Shown piece by piece: positions 36,445-49,929 of a DNA stretch of 64,000 nt; positions within the stretch are counted from its first letter, which is position 1; the number at the start of each line of letters is the position of its first letter. Below the pieces are notes generated by a model. It saw only the letters and a program-made list of their open reading frames with translations. It was not told where the DNA came from and ran no database searches. The position numbers and the translations under genes were made by a program. The stretch is taken from contig MNCI01033651.1 of NCBI GenBank assembly GCA_015680685.1, forward strand, positions 208,675-272,674, given 5' to 3'. This stretch comes from Gnetum montanum (lineage: Eukaryota > Streptophyta > Gnetopsida > Gnetales > Gnetaceae).

Positions 36445-39400
36445 ATGAACCCAAAATAGCCTTCAATGTCAGTCCCAAGTGCACTAGCCATCTTTCCCAT
36501 CTAATAAGAGACCAGAATTGACAACCCTAGGAATCCTGTAATGGTGGAGCCAAGGCAATCCATTAGGCTACATGGTCAAGACCTAGAGTACATTGTGCTA
36601 AGCAATGAGCAATACAACTTTATATGCACAAAGGTTCAAGTAAGGCTATCTGTAGACCACTTGGATATGGAAGCAAAACGAAGCTACCAATTGATCCATT
36701 AGAATGGAAGGAAGTATATCCCCTCCTCACTTGATATCATCCCACTCACAGAGCCCTACCATTGGATGTTAGCTTAGCTCATCCAAGCAAGTGAGCACGA
36801 TGTAGGAACGGACTACAAGAAGCCCCTATAGGAAGAAGAGAACAAGTTCAAAACTCACTCTAAGCATGACGGCTCTTTCCACAGTATCTTCCAACAAGTG
36901 ACACCTAGTCTAGCTCTTCCATAGTTTCATTTACCCATTCTCCTTGAGATGGTCATAGCACAAGTGTCACCTTCCTACTCTACTAGGCCTAGGTCAACAC
37001 TTGTGATAACAATGCATTAGACACAACATATACATTATGATGTAGTAGCCCCCTTTAACTTGCCCTTCATGGCATCATTACCATCCATTCAGCCATCGCT
37101 GCCTATAGAAACTGCATCAGCTCAACCATGCATCTATGCAAGGCCCATCTCCAGGTCCCAAGTGACTTAGGCATCTTATGTCTTGCCTATTTTGTTAGTG
37201 CCCCTAGCATTAGCCCAACTGACATATGTGTTGCCTACCCCGATTGCCATCCCTATAGCATGGCCCATGCATCAAGCACATTCTGCGATTCCGCAACCCG
37301 CAACCAAACCATGGACCACACAACTAGTCCAACATCAAATCGTGCAACCAGCATAGCCAACTGGAACATCTCAAAACTTAGACCAAGTGCTCCAGATGAT
37401 CCAAAGCCTAACAAAAGAGGTGAAGTGACTAAAAGTTACCTCCTCCGAAATTGTTAAAGTGGTGGACTTCCACCAGGATGACCCTATAAGTCCTGTGGTC
37501 CCACCTCTAACTCTTTTGACTGGAGTACCACTACCTTAGTTCACTAAATACAATGATGAGGGAGATACCAATGTGCATCTAGTCACATTTAGATCAAAGT
37601 GCTTGTTGTTGTAAGCATGGCCACATCCCATCATATGCATTTTGCCATGTCACTCACTAGCAAAGCGTTAGATTGGTACCGTGCACTACCCAGAAGCTCT
37701 ATCTCCTCATTGGAGGACCTCTTGGGCTAATTCGTGACATGCTTCAAATACAACTTGAAGCCAAAGACCACCTTGGACCAACTAATGCAAGTGAAGTAGG
37801 ATCACCTAAAGCCCATGCAAAAGTTCATTCAATGTTGAAGCACAAGAGCTGATAGCTGAAGTGCATCTCCTGGTCATTTTTAAGGGTGTAATCAACAACT
37901 TTGTAAAGTCAAAGCTCTATTACTTAGGTCCACAATCCCTAAGCTAAGCCTTCACCCAAACCAAGAGCATACAAGATGCAACAGAAGCTAGTAGGGACCC
38001 AGCATATATGGCCTACAAAAATTAGCATGCAAGGAGGAACAAGGATGAGGGAAAGCAAATTGCAACTATGGCAACTATGGCCAAATAGGCCAAAGTAACC
38101 AACCCAAGGCCAATGGCTAGGTAGCCCAAAGCCCTAGCTAACAACAAAGCCACCAACCTTAATACAAAGACAACCAACTAGCCTACATACTTGGTGGCCA
38201 CAATGCAAGCTATTCCAAGGCCTAACTTTGAGTGCAAGGATCACTCTAACTACACCCCATTACTATTAAAACCTTCAGAGCTACTAGAACAACTATTAAA
38301 ATCTTGATGCATCCAGTACAAGCAAATTTCTGAGGATACTCGTAATAAACACAATAGATATTATGAGCTGCTAAGCAATCCCACGTTGGTAGCACCAAAT
38401 GAGCCCTTGGTCCTAGGGCATTTTAGGTTAGACTGGTTTTGCCACTAACACCAGTTGCCCAACCATAACACTAACTTTTTCCTAGCCTTGTAGAATGACC
38501 TATAAAGGTGAGTTGGTACTTGACACTACAAACTTAGTTAGGCCTCAAAACTAGTCTATGAGGGTGTACAATGATCCTCTAAACATAGATGATGTTGACC
38601 ATATCATAAATGCTATCCATATTGATGATGACTTGAAACAAGTGTAGCAACCATTCATGGTTTGGGTATCCTATGGTAGTGTAAGGGTCCCCTCAGTCCC
38701 CATGACTTCAAGGCCCCCTTTCATCATTAGAGTGCCACCTCAAGCACCTACAACATTCTTCATAGTTAAGGTTCCCATGCAAGCTGCATCAACAATAACA
38801 ATTCAACCACCCTTCATCATTTGAGTACTATAGAATGCTAGCACCTCACCTACCCAAAACCCAGTAGTGGTCAATGCATTGATTCCTTTCTTTCCAAGGG
38901 GTAGCCTCACTGGCAACATTCGCAGGCCCTCGAGGTGGCAACACAAGAGATCCAATAAGCATCTCACAGACAAGATGGCTCAGTAACATCAAGACCAAAG
39001 AGCACTAGGTCCACTAAAACTAGTTCCCATATCTGTGGTCCCTATGGCTAAAAAAACTAAAGAGGCTATCATGAGCAAATCGCAAGGGAGCACTAAGGCC
39101 CCTAAATAAACCAAGCAAACAAAGCCTAAGTCACCTCCATGAGAGATCCATCTCTTAGGCTACATGAAAGAAGTCAAGGCTAACCAAAACATGGCTAATG
39201 GCAAGGACTTCGTAGATGCATTAGCCCAAGTTAAACAAGCACTAAAGTAGAAAAACACAATATTGAGCTTGTATGACCTAATCATGATTTCATCTGCCCA
39301 TCGCAAAGCACTGATGCAAATGTTGACCTCCATCCCTTTTATGGAGGACATCCCTATAGATGAGACCTCCATCCATGTAGTGATGTTGCCCCCTACACCA

Positions 39401-40127
39401 CAAAAATTGAGTTCCACATCCCTAGCATTTTGCAATGAGGCAATAAAGATCAATCCTAAAAGGGGTGAGGTCATAACAGCTCCTATGTTCATCACCATAC
39501 GTGTTGGACAATGCAAGATTCGTAGAATGCTCATTGATGACAAAGTAGCAACAAACATTATACCATACACCATTGTAAATAAGTTATGCCTCATACATCA
39601 AATTAGGCTAATGAAAACCACATGTTTGAAATCCTTCAATGGGTCGCACAACATCATCAAGGGCACTATCACCATAACCTTTGTAGTAGGGGAGCAATCC
39701 CCCACAACTATTGAATTCATTGTTGTACAGGAGATGCAGGGCTTTAACTTAATATTGGGCAAACCTTGGCTGGTCCAATTATGAGCTATCTCCTATCCAA
39801 TTCATCAAGAAATCCACCTTTCATATGAAGGTGGTGAAGTTATCATCCATTGTGATAATGTCATCCCCTTGGCCATCAACAATGTAGACATGGAGCAAGG
39901 GTTGGAGGTGGAGTTTTATGATGATGCATCCAAAAAAAAGAATGAGACTCATGAGGTAGGCATAACCAAAAGAGTAGAAGAAGTCAATAACCTCCCAGAG
40001 GATGCCCTTTAGGTAGAATTGCCCTTCGACGTAGCAAGCAAGGATCAAGGAGATTACCGAATAGTGCAATCTAGACCCTACGTGCTTCCTAACCCACACC
40101 GAGTTAGGAAGCAACTGTGCAACTAAG
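36445..40127 (+). pseudogene. gag-pr: TatD gag-protease first exon
   Basis: ATG at 36445 opens MNPK, matching TatC MNLE in position. The gag core near 37640-37900 reads LDWYRALPRSSISSLEDLL then FVTCFKYNLKPKTTLDQLMQ, a Retrotrans_gag pattern. A degraded zinc-binding segment (HQLPNHNTNFFLAL) is near 38450. The protease at 39263-39784 includes FITIRVGQCKIRRMLIDDK, where Lys replaces the usual Gly of the DDG site, and GFNLILGKPWLVQL before a stop. The exon ends AACTAAG at 40127, followed by GTAACC. Multiple stops make it inactive. Confidence 0.88.
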
Positions 40128-40439
40128 GTAACCCCTTGGTGCAAAATTTGCTAAGTGCTAACCTGCTCTTCACATCTATGCATCATGTATTTTACGTTTT
40201 TCTTACTTTGCATTTTTTTTACATTAGATTAGCATTGCAATATGTTATTAGCATTTAGCTTGATTACTCAGATTATGCATCGGTTTGATTTGTTTATGCG
40301 TTTATTTGTCTTGTTTACACATTCATCTACTTTGTCAGTGCATTTGCTCATCCAGTTTACACTCCCACAATTATTATGTTAATGCATGAAAAACATCAAA
40401 GTGCATAAAAATCATAAAAGCAAACATCATAAAAAATAA

Positions 40440-40780
40440 AGAGAGATAGCAACACATGGTCTGAAATGGCCTTAAACTATCACTATGGCCTGAAATGACC
40501 TTAAACTAAGACAATAACCTAAAATGGCTTAAAACTATCACTTTCCATCACCATCGGCCTAGAATGACCTAAAACTATCACTTTTAACCCTCTCGTTATG
40601 GCCCTAAATGGCCTTAAACTACCACCTCGACCTACTACGACCTTAAAACTGCCAATGCATGGCTCGAAATGGCCAAAAACTAGCATCAGCCCTCTCACTA
40701 TGGTCTTAAACTAGCATGGGGCTCATCAAGGCTTTAAACTAACAACAGGCTTTTCATGGCTCGCAATGGCCTAGACTCGC
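40440..40780. repeat. Minisatellite at the 5' part of the TatD pol intron
   Basis: About nine units of GGCCTnAAATGGCCTTAAACTA type, including CACTATGGCCTGAAATGACC and ATGGCTCGAAATGGCC variants. It lies between the end of the protease exon and the convergent end of the antisense gene. Confidence 0.8.
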
Positions 40781-40942
40781 ATACTCATAATGTAATAAAA
40801 TCATCACATAGGAATAAAAGTTTACACATTACATTTAGCAAATAATCATCCATAGCAAATGTAATATGAATAACAATACATAACATGAATAGCATCACAA
40901 GGAAAAAATGTAGCAAAAAAGCCTAGTGGGAGGTACATCTAG

Positions 40943-43900
40943 TCATGCCCAACTAGTAGCGCTAGGTGGGAGTGGAGGTTCTACTTCCTCCATCGAGTTG
41001 TTGGGGCCTGCAGCATCACCTGGTACCTACCACAACCATTAACAAATATGCACGATTAGTAAGCAAGCATGCATTAGCTAACTCAAAACATAAAAAGCAT
41101 AAAAAACTAATGTGGTAGAAACTAACCTAGGAGGGTCCCACATCGGTGAGTCCTGGAGCTAACTTCCCAAGGCTAGCTTCCAAGTAATGAATGATCTCAT
41201 CTTTGGAAAGTTATGTCTAGTCTTCCTGGCTAATTTCAATACCTATAAGGATCTTGCCTTTGTCCATGGTAGTCCATGCAGGTGGCACCATGGAAAAGGT
41301 AGCAAAAGAGGCCTCTCCAAAGGGGGTGATAATCTATCTCACATGAGAGTCACTTACAACTATACTCTATACAAACAAGTCATATGCCTGCTTCCCATCG
41401 GTCACCTCAAGAAACATCTCAAGGTGGTAGCATTTGGTAGACTTCTCCTGGTACCATCGTAGGTACGCATCGTGCTCTCACTTGTACTAATGCTTGTGAT
41501 TCTTATGCATCTATCCCCACCAATAAACCTTCATACTGTAATTCTTCCAATCTTGATTCTTTTGAGCAAGCAAATCCATCTAGAGCTATTACACTACCAA
41601 TTCCTACATGTGCTTGTTCTTACCTCTAAGAGCTATCCAGTACCTAGCATACTCAATCTCAGATGTATGCCAAGTGCCATCTCCCCATGATCTAGCCATT
41701 ATGAAGTCATATCTAGATTGAAGATCCTTAATCTTCTCATCCTGGCTAGTCACCCTCTCCTGTAGTTCATGCATGCATTTCCATAGGTTCTCATTAGAGC
41801 ACCTACAGACACACAACAACTTTGCACAAGAAAGCACACACTTGTTAGATGTCTCATACATGTGACGAGGCACCTGATCAATTTCAGGAAGAAGGTCGAG
41901 CAAAGCATCCATCCTTACCACCTTGCTCAGATCCCATTCCAACTTAGGACTTGTAGGCACACAACAACTAATCAATCTCAACCAAAAACTAAGCATATAA
42001 GCAATAAGTAGGATAGCATAAAGCACAATAACACTACATGCATACCTAGCTCTGGGTCCACTTGTCACAAGCAGTCCACCATGTCCATAATAACATCATC
42101 CATGAAGGAAAGTTTATCCAGCATCTCTACCCATGGCTCTATGCAATAGGTAAATGTAGGACCACTAGTGGGAATATCTGATGCTGCAATATAGTGATGT
42201 AGTTAGCACATGACCTGACACAGCTTAAGATACTAGAGTAAACAAGGGAAGACATATGGCAATAAAGGTAAATTACTTAACAAGCCCTTAGGCATGAGTG
42301 TAGGGGGCTCACCTAGCTACGTACCATCAAACAAAGTGTCAAAATCACCCCTATCAAGGTGGAGAAACCCCTCTTCTTCCAACTTCTAGAGGACCTCTGC
42401 TACCTCATGAATCTCATCTTCATGGGCTACTTCCTCCTCAACCTGCAGAGGTGCCTCCTCCACAACCACCTTAGCTACTACTCTTGCAACCCTCTCTTCT
42501 TTTTTTCCAATTAACACATATACCCTTATAGCACATCATTACATATAGCACATCAAAAACAATATAGCACAAGGAAAAAATGTAAAAAAAAATAATATAC
42601 ACATAAGTGCAACTAAGACATCTAAGAATCTACACATACTAACCTGCAACATCTACACACAAGCTGTGTAGCTTGATGTGGATCCTTTTTCTGCTTGGTT
42701 TCTTAATCTCAAGGGTAGCTTCCTCTTAAGGACATAGCCTCTTGATCTTGGCCTTAGATGACCCCACCATCTCTACTATGTAGCAATCCACCTTTCTTAT
42801 GTCCCTAGTGCCAACTAAAGGACCCTCACCCATACTATCGCATGAATAATGCAAGTGTCCCATAGGAACCTTGGTCGTTATTGATAACGACTCATCAATC
42901 TCCTCTAGAGGGTCCTATAGGCATGTGGTGGAAAACATATGTTTGACCCATGGCCAGGATAGCCACTCATGGTCCTGCACCACCCATCATCCATCATCTC
43001 ACATGACCAAAAGCTCTACAAACCTTCATAAGTATCCTACAAAGAATGTGAAGTGGACATGGGACCTCGCCTGGAGGTTGAATCAAACCTAAGAAATATT
43101 TGCATGTAGCCTAGTGGCTATGTACGTAGCCTAATTAAACCTTGTATCCTTTAGCAACATCTCCTTCATCACCTATGCCTATTCCATCCCTAGAATCTTT
43201 CCTTGGAAAAGCAGCTTTGGAATGGCACAAGCATTGAACAAAGGGTAGAGCTCCTGCACCTTAGGCATTAGCACATCTTTGATCAAGATGCCTTTGTGGG
43301 ATCAAGTGGCCTCCAACTAGTCCTCCATCTCCTCTCTGTGGTCCACCTCCTTCCTAGCCTTATTGACAATCATCAAGCCATCAACAAGGATGCCAAAGAG
43401 ATTAGCAAAGAAGGCCTTGTTGATCCAACACTACCATCATGCCAACCACCCAAGTGAAAAACTTCCTAACATTACTGCTAAAGGAGTTAATGATGGAGAC
43501 CATTTTAACCATCAAGATACTCAAGATAAGGGCCAAGAATAGGTCCATCAACCTAGCATATGTGAGCCAATCCATCAACACATCTAGTGCTTTATGGCAT
43601 AGCCAGTGTTATGCACCCTCCACATCCCTATACTTCATGATAAGGGTGCCTTTGTGTGACCCGTGGTGACCATCATCACCTTAGTTAAGGCAATCACTAC
43701 TACAATACAAAGTAAAACAACATTAGCATCATATAAATAAGGTAAACTAAAAGGCACATGAGCAAAAAAACATAGGTATGCATGTGGCACAAATAGAGTG
43801 CAAGATGCGGGTGGTGGTGCAGATGCCTCCTCCGTGTTAATCTTACCAGCAATCCACTCCATCTAACTAGCCATGAGCCTTCCGTCACTTGTATGCCTTT

Positions 43901-44586
43901 GGGTGATAGGAGATACAGGTTTCCAGATCGTATCCCATTTACTCAATTATGGCTGCCTAAACATTCGAGCTAGACAAGAAAACCTCTAAAGTAGTGCAAG
44001 TTAGGGCCAAAGCATCTAGATCATCATGCAGGCCATCCTCATCAACTTTGAACCTAGCATTCAACCATACAACTATTAGCAATTTAACAAGTGAGTAGAG
44101 AAAAAACATTACATAGGCCATAGAAGCACTTACCCTCTAGTGCTATGGATGATTCCAGGTGGGTTATGGAACAAAGTATGCAACTTCTACGCTACAAAAA
44201 GGGTGTTGTTCTTGTTATAGCAAGCAATCCCCATCATGCGCCATACTTTGGATAACTAACAAACACTCCTAGGATCCTTGCTTGAGCCTCCTACCCCATC
44301 AATGTTAGTAATGAACTTATCTAAGACAAACTTCAAGATGCTTTGGTTAGCCCCGTGTAGTAGTGTCTCAATGATAGCACTAGCAGCCTCAACCATCAAG
44401 TGTGACCACATGATCACATTGAACTACTACAATAGATACCCTAGGAGCTTCCAAGCTCCTAGCTAGAACCACACCACTTGATTATCCACATGCAAATCAG
44501 GTGCAGGGGTGTTGGGGACAGGTTTGCTCATGCAACACACGATGCCTACGAGCTCAACCATAATCAAAATGGGTTTCAACAAAACC
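40943..44586 (-). pseudogene. TatD antisense multi-exon gene inside the pol intron, function unknown
   Basis: On the minus strand the first recognised exon begins at 44586 after TTAACGATTGTAG and reads KPILIMVELVGIVCCMSKPV then PNTPAPDLHVDNQVVWF. Donor AGAGG|GTAAGTGC lies near 44131. Acceptors ATGCTAG (near 44050), GTATTGTAG (near 43692), ATTGCAG (near 42185) and CTACAAG (near 41955) and donor GCAG|GTTAGT (near 42650) follow. A well-kept exon at 42068-41604 encodes SNKCVLSYAKLLCVCRCSNE and a coiled-coil segment MHELQERVTSQDEKIKDLQS. The last exon (41026-40943) encodes a Pro/Glu-rich tail ending in TGA. No known family is recognised. It is transcribed, if at all, against gag-pol. Confidence 0.75.
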
Positions 44587-46020
44587 CTACAATCGTTAAG
44601 CAACAAGCAAAGCATTAGTATACATACATAGATGTAGAATTTTGGTATACACATTATAAACTATTAACATAAATTAGCAAAAATGCCCAATTTTGACAAT
44701 ACACCCAAGGCCTCGTAGGTGTAGGACATCGATTAACTTTTTTGATGCACCTAGCACTCACTAGGGTATAACATGTTTTAAAAATTTAATACTATGTTTT
44801 TTGCTAGTTTAGCACTATGTTTTGCAAGTTTAGCATCGTGCATAGTTAGTAAAATTTTTACTAACTCTGGACTACCCCAGTGGATAGTGTAGTTCCAAAA
44901 AAATAGGCATTTTAGCAAACACTTAGCAGACTACACTCTCAATGCATAGACAATGTAGTCCTACAGCCATGGAGAGCATAGTCTCCCCATAGTGCCACAC
45001 TTATCATGCCTAACAGGGCCACACCTTGCCTTTTCATCACTATGGTAGGCCACACTCCCCATCATTACCAAAAAAAAAAGAAACACACAAAAGCCCCCAA
45101 TGTCAATCATAGCTGCAGCCCTTGCGACCACGTTGCGAAGTGCAATGGCAACCATAGCCCCTACGACTATGCCTTGGAGTAACCCTAAGCCCCACAAAAA
45201 ATATAATAATATAAAAAATTATAGTAGAACCTTCCCCCCCACAATTCCCATCGTGGTGTCCCCATTATTGCCAAAAACCCAACACCAATCATAACCACGC
45301 CACAAGGAGCATGATCATGACCATGACTCCTGCGACTGTGCCACGAGGCACAAGGTGTAGGGCCCTAAGCCCCATGCCAAAGAAGAAAAAGTTCAACTCC
45401 TATTCCATACACAAGAAAAAAAATAAAACCTACTACCACACCCTCCCTACCAATGCTTAATGATAGCCATGGCCCCCGTGGCCACATTGTGTAGTGCATG
45501 TGCAAAGCTTAGCCCACCACGTAGCCCCAAAGGGCCAAACAAAAAAAAATGCAATAATGCAAAATCCCATCTTCCTTCCCTATGCTGCCATGGCCCGAAC
45601 AAGTCTCCAAGACCCAAACAAGTGTAAGAGCCCTCCCTGATGCTACACCGCACCATGGCAGTGCATGGCTACGATGGCCACCACCACAATGAGGCATGCA
45701 GGGTGACACCATGGGACTACACTTCCTAAAACCCCCATAACCCTCACCAAAAGAAAAAACTACAATGAATCAAAAAATGAATTAAATGGGATAGCATAGT
45801 TGGTGTACCTAGCTAATGTCGATGGCCTCCTCTCCTCCACATGCGCCTGCAATAGGCAGCTCAATGCTCTTTCTTCCTCGACAACATTTGCCAACCCTGG
45901 GTGAAGGCCTCCACTCTGGCACATCATCTTCCCTAGGACTACACTCTCCATTAGTAGTAAAGGAAAAGCAATAGTGGGACTACGCTCTCAACATTGACAT
46001 AAAAGTTAAAAAAATGACAA
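44587..46020 (-). other. TatD antisense gene upstream region / first intron
   Basis: Contains ACTACACT/AGCATAGTC words (44870-44990, 45940-46140) and the tandem array at 45020-45600. No exon or promoter could be assigned. The 82-codon minus ORF at 46098-46346 next to it is not matched in TatC. Confidence 0.45.
45020..45600. repeat. Tandem repeat, ~180-bp units, in TatD antisense gene upstream region
   Basis: Three or more diverged units. Anchors are AATCATAGCTGCAGCCC (about 45106), AATCATAACCACGCC (about 45284) and ATGATAGCCATGGCCCC (about 45461), and CCTAAGCCCCA at 45182 and 45364 with CTTAGCCCACCACGTAGCCCC near 45507. Each unit has an A-run and a C-run. Confidence 0.65.
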
Positions 46021-46407
46021 CTTACCATGGTAAAACCACACCTATATACCCTCTCGAGATCATTTAATGATCCACCAACCTAGGACTATGCTTACTATCA
46101 AATGCCTAGTGAAGAGCGTAGTTGGGTGAGAGCATAGTCAACCATACTTAGCACAAAACCATGATTTTTTGCTGCCCTACAAATGTGCAAGTCAATTCCA
46201 CCCCCAAGCATAAATGACTCTTCCTGAAATGGCATGTTTGACACCTCTGAGGCATGTCGAGGCCTAAAACTAGCCCAAACATGTTCACTTCCCATAGCAA
46301 CTTGGATGCATGCTTCAACAGATTTCATTGGATTACTTTTTCTCATACGTGCATATTAACTTTGTTAAAATAAGTGCCACTTGATGTTTTTTTTGTTTAT
46401 TTTCTAG

Positions 46408-49400
46408 GAAGATGACATGGCTATGAACAAGTAGATCTTCTCACCTTTGGTCCTCATGGGGCCTCATGGCAACATTCAATAATGCATTAACCCTCATTGC
46501 CTAGAACTCAAGCCTACAGCCTACAATGAGTACATAGCATCTGTAGAAGCACCACTAGACTAGCCCAACCATCTAGTTAAGGCTCTTGATCTAGAGGTAA
46601 GGGACATCATAGAGGATCCCCTTGTTGAGATCCTTATGGCAACACATAATGGTGAGGTGAGAATGCTAAAACTAAGCTCCTCACTGAAATCCTAGTATGC
46701 CCAAGACATTGCTAGAGTGCTTGATGATAACCTCAAAGCATTTGCATCGTCATATGAGGACATGCTAGGCCTAGATCACTGGCTAGTCTAGCATTACATC
46801 ATCCTTGATTCCTACATCAACCTAGTTAAACAAAAAGTGTGCAAGGTTCAACCTAAGGTGGTCTTGGCAGTTCGTGATCAGATCACCAAGCTTTATAAAG
46901 CTAGTTTCATCCGAGCTATTGACTATGCAAATAGGGTCTCCAACATCGTAGTTGTGCCTAAGAAAAATGAAACTATATACATTGGCATAAACTTCCAGGA
47001 CCTAAACAAGGTAACCATCAAAGACAACTTCCCATTACCTAGTATTGATCAACTAATCGTTACCATGGCTGGACATTCCTTGTTGTCCTTCATGGATGGG
47101 TTCTCAAGCTACAACCAGATTAGGATCAACCTTGAGCACTAGCTTAGTACAACCTTTATGACTCCCTTGGGTACGTCTTGCTACACAATGATGCCTTTTG
47201 AACTAAAGAATGCAAGAGTAACATACCAACGAGCAATGACATACATATTTAGTGATTACTTGCTGAGTTTGCTCAATGATTATGTAGATGATATTGCAAT
47301 TAAGTTCAAAGTAACCCACAATCACACAAATGACTAGACTTAGTGCTTAAATGTTGCGTAAAATACAAGCTTAGTTTAAACCCTAAGAAATATGTCTTTA
47401 GCATTAGAATAGATAGGATGCTTGGCTTTGTAGTATCCAAAGTAGGTATATGCGTAGATCCCAATAAGGTTAAGGTCATAACCAACTTAGTGCCACTAAT
47501 TAACCTTAAGGAGCTATTAGGGTTTCAGGGTAGACTATAATTCATATGCAGGTTTATCGCCTAGTTAACCGATAAGTTACAATTAATGCAACATTTGCTC
47601 AAGAAAGGAGCCCACTTCGAGTGGATAGCTCAATGCCAACAAACATTTGACAACCTTAACCAAGAGCTAACACAACTACCTATGGTTCATCCTCTGCAAG
47701 GAGATAAGCCTTTCTACATCTACCTTGCTACTTCTGATACATCCATCACTTCTCTTCTTTGCCAAAAGCGAGATGATGGCATAGAGGTCTCGGTCTATTA
47801 CCTAAGCCATGCATTAGTAGCCTATGAAACAAGATATAATGACGGGAAGAAGTATTGCCTTGCCCTAGTCTTCTCACTAAAGAAGTAAAGGCATTACCTC
47901 TTCCACAACCAAGCTAACATCATTTGCAAGAACAATGTACTCTGAGCTATAACAATCAATATCTATGAAAGCAGTCACATTGCACAGTGGAAAGTAAAAA
48001 TAGTGGAGTTTGACTTGGATTAGATGCTACAAGCCTCAACGAAAGGTCAAGCAATAGCCGCACAACTCATAGCTTTACTAGTAGACAATCAAGCTACCCT
48101 AGACCCTAAGTTCCTCAATGAGCATGTTAGTAGTATTAGCCAAGTGCCCGACAACTATGAGGCACTCTTGCATTTCAACGGAGCCTCAACCTCTCGAGGG
48201 GGTAGCACCATTGCTATTATTATAGTTTCGCAAAGGGAGATTTGACCCTTCTCATATCATTTCACATTTCCTTACACCAACAATGTGGCAAAGTACGAGG
48301 GTTTCCTTCGAGGCATCCTTATAGCATGTGACCTAGGGATCCAATGCATAATGATCCAAGGTAATCCACAATTAGTGGACAATTAGGTACAAAATTCTAT
48401 GCCTGTAAAGCACAACATTTACAGCCTTACTACGACCTAGCAAAAAACTTACTCCAACACTTTATAGTTGTTGATGTCCAACATGTTCCCTGAAGTGAAA
48501 ATGCCATTGTCGATGCACTTGCAACATTAGCCCTTAGCATAGCACCTAGAATGTTTGACACATTGCCCACCTCAGTGGCAAACTACACAGCACCTATTAG
48601 CACAAACCATCAAAGATGCATCTATAGCCACAATTAGCACCACCCATGCAAAAGAGTGTATGATGACATCAAGGCATACCTTCTACAAGGTGAGCCCTCA
48701 CAACACTTAATTGCTACTCAAAAGGATGTAGTACGCAAACGTTCATGATACTACATCATCATAGGTGATAACAAGTTATGTCACAAATCCTATGATGGCA
48801 TACTACTAACATGCATAAGTGAAAATGTAGCAAAAATAATCATTGAGTAAGTCCACGAAGGACTGTGTGAAGGTCACATAGCACCTAGGGAAATGGCAGC
48901 AAAAATCAGATGACTAGGCTACTATTGGACTTACATGGAGAGCAGTTCCATCTTGAAAGTCCAAATGTGCACCATTCGTCAGTGGCATAGCAACTTAATG
49001 CACATGCCACCAACTGAATTGCATATAACACAAATAACATGGTCATTCCAACATTTGGGCCTGGGCATCATCAAACCCATAATCACCAACTCCTATGTAG
49101 GGCATAGCTTCATAATAACTACAACGGAATACTTCACCAAGTGGGTCAAAGCTATTCCCCTTAGGAAGATGACATTGCAGCAGGTTTGCAAGTTCATGTT
49201 GTATAACATAGTGACCCATTTCAGTTTGCCTATGATCATAGTAATGGACAACAAATTGCAATTTACCGGCACCAAAACCAAAGCCTTTTGTGAGCACTTT
49301 GATATCAAGCACTACTTTTCATCACCATACTACCCTTAGGAAAATGGCCAAGTGGAGACCACTAACAAGGTCATCATCAACCTCCTCAAGAAGATGCTAA

Positions 49401-49896
49401 GCAATAGTAAACAATGATGGCATGAGCAACTAGTCTATGCACTTTGGACATACCACATGATGCATCGAACAGCAACAAGTATGACACCTTATATACTCAT
49501 CTATGGATCTAAAGTATATTTGCCACTTGAATTGAAGGTGCCATTTCTCTGGGTAATCATCTCGAACTTCATTGATGAAGGTCAGAATGATGAGTTGAGA
49601 ACCATATACCTTAACTCAATAGAGGAGAAGTGCATGCGTATGCTTAATAGCATCAAGTGGTATCAAGAAAGGTAATGGCAAAAGCATTGTCACAACCAGC
49701 ATTAGCGCCTGATCAGAAAAGGAAACCTAGTCCTCAAGGTTGTCTACAAACTAATAGATAAATTATTAGCCAACTAAGAAGGATCTTTCCTGGTCACTAA
49801 GGCCTACGACAATGGAGCATTCAAGCTTACTGATCAAGATGAAAATGAGTTTGCCAATCTAATGAACCATTTGCACTTGAAGCTGTATTATATCTA
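46408..49896 (+). pseudogene. pol: TatD pol second exon: RT, RNase H, archaeal-type RNase H, integrase
   Basis: After the acceptor at 46407 a degenerate linker runs to about 46830. RT covers roughly 46830-47560, with FIRAIDYANRVSNIVVVPKK, DNFPLPSIDQL, FMDGFSSYNQIRI and a YVDD box at 47281-47292. RNase H lies at about 47640-47890 (VYYLSHALVAYETRYNDGK). The second RNase H is at about 48165-48390 (FNGASTSRGGS, NNVAKYEGFLRGILIACDLGI split by a stop upstream). Integrase covers about 48850-49700: the first catalytic Asp has become Gly (GLGIIKP), while MDNKLQF and NGQVETTNK keep the second Asp and the Glu. The C-terminus ends LKLYYI then TAG at 49894-49896. Stops and shifts throughout. Confidence 0.92.
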
Positions 49897-49929
49897 GCAT
49901 GTATCACTACACATTAATGAAGCAAGGTA

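Larger units (their letters stand above)
40128..46407 (+). other. TatD putative pol intron between protease and RT
   Basis: Donor AAG|GTAACC at 40128; acceptor TTTGTTTATTTTCTAG| ending at 46407 after a long T run. Length 6,280 bp. The same borders are seen in TatC. Removing it would bring protease and RT parts together. It encloses an opposite-strand gene and three repeat blocks. Confidence 0.65.

Noticed and set aside
39160-39594. 144-codon minus ORF
   Set aside because: It is the antisense shadow of the TatD protease frame at 39263-39784, which has the recognisable motifs.
40128-46407. A separate younger transposon inserted in TatD pol
   Set aside because: The same insert with the same borders and gene is in TatC at the same pol position, and there is no TSD at the borders. 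Splice-site sequences fit instead.
49043-49312. Two minus ORFs (89 and 71 codons)
   Set aside because: They are antisense shadows of the TatD integrase core.
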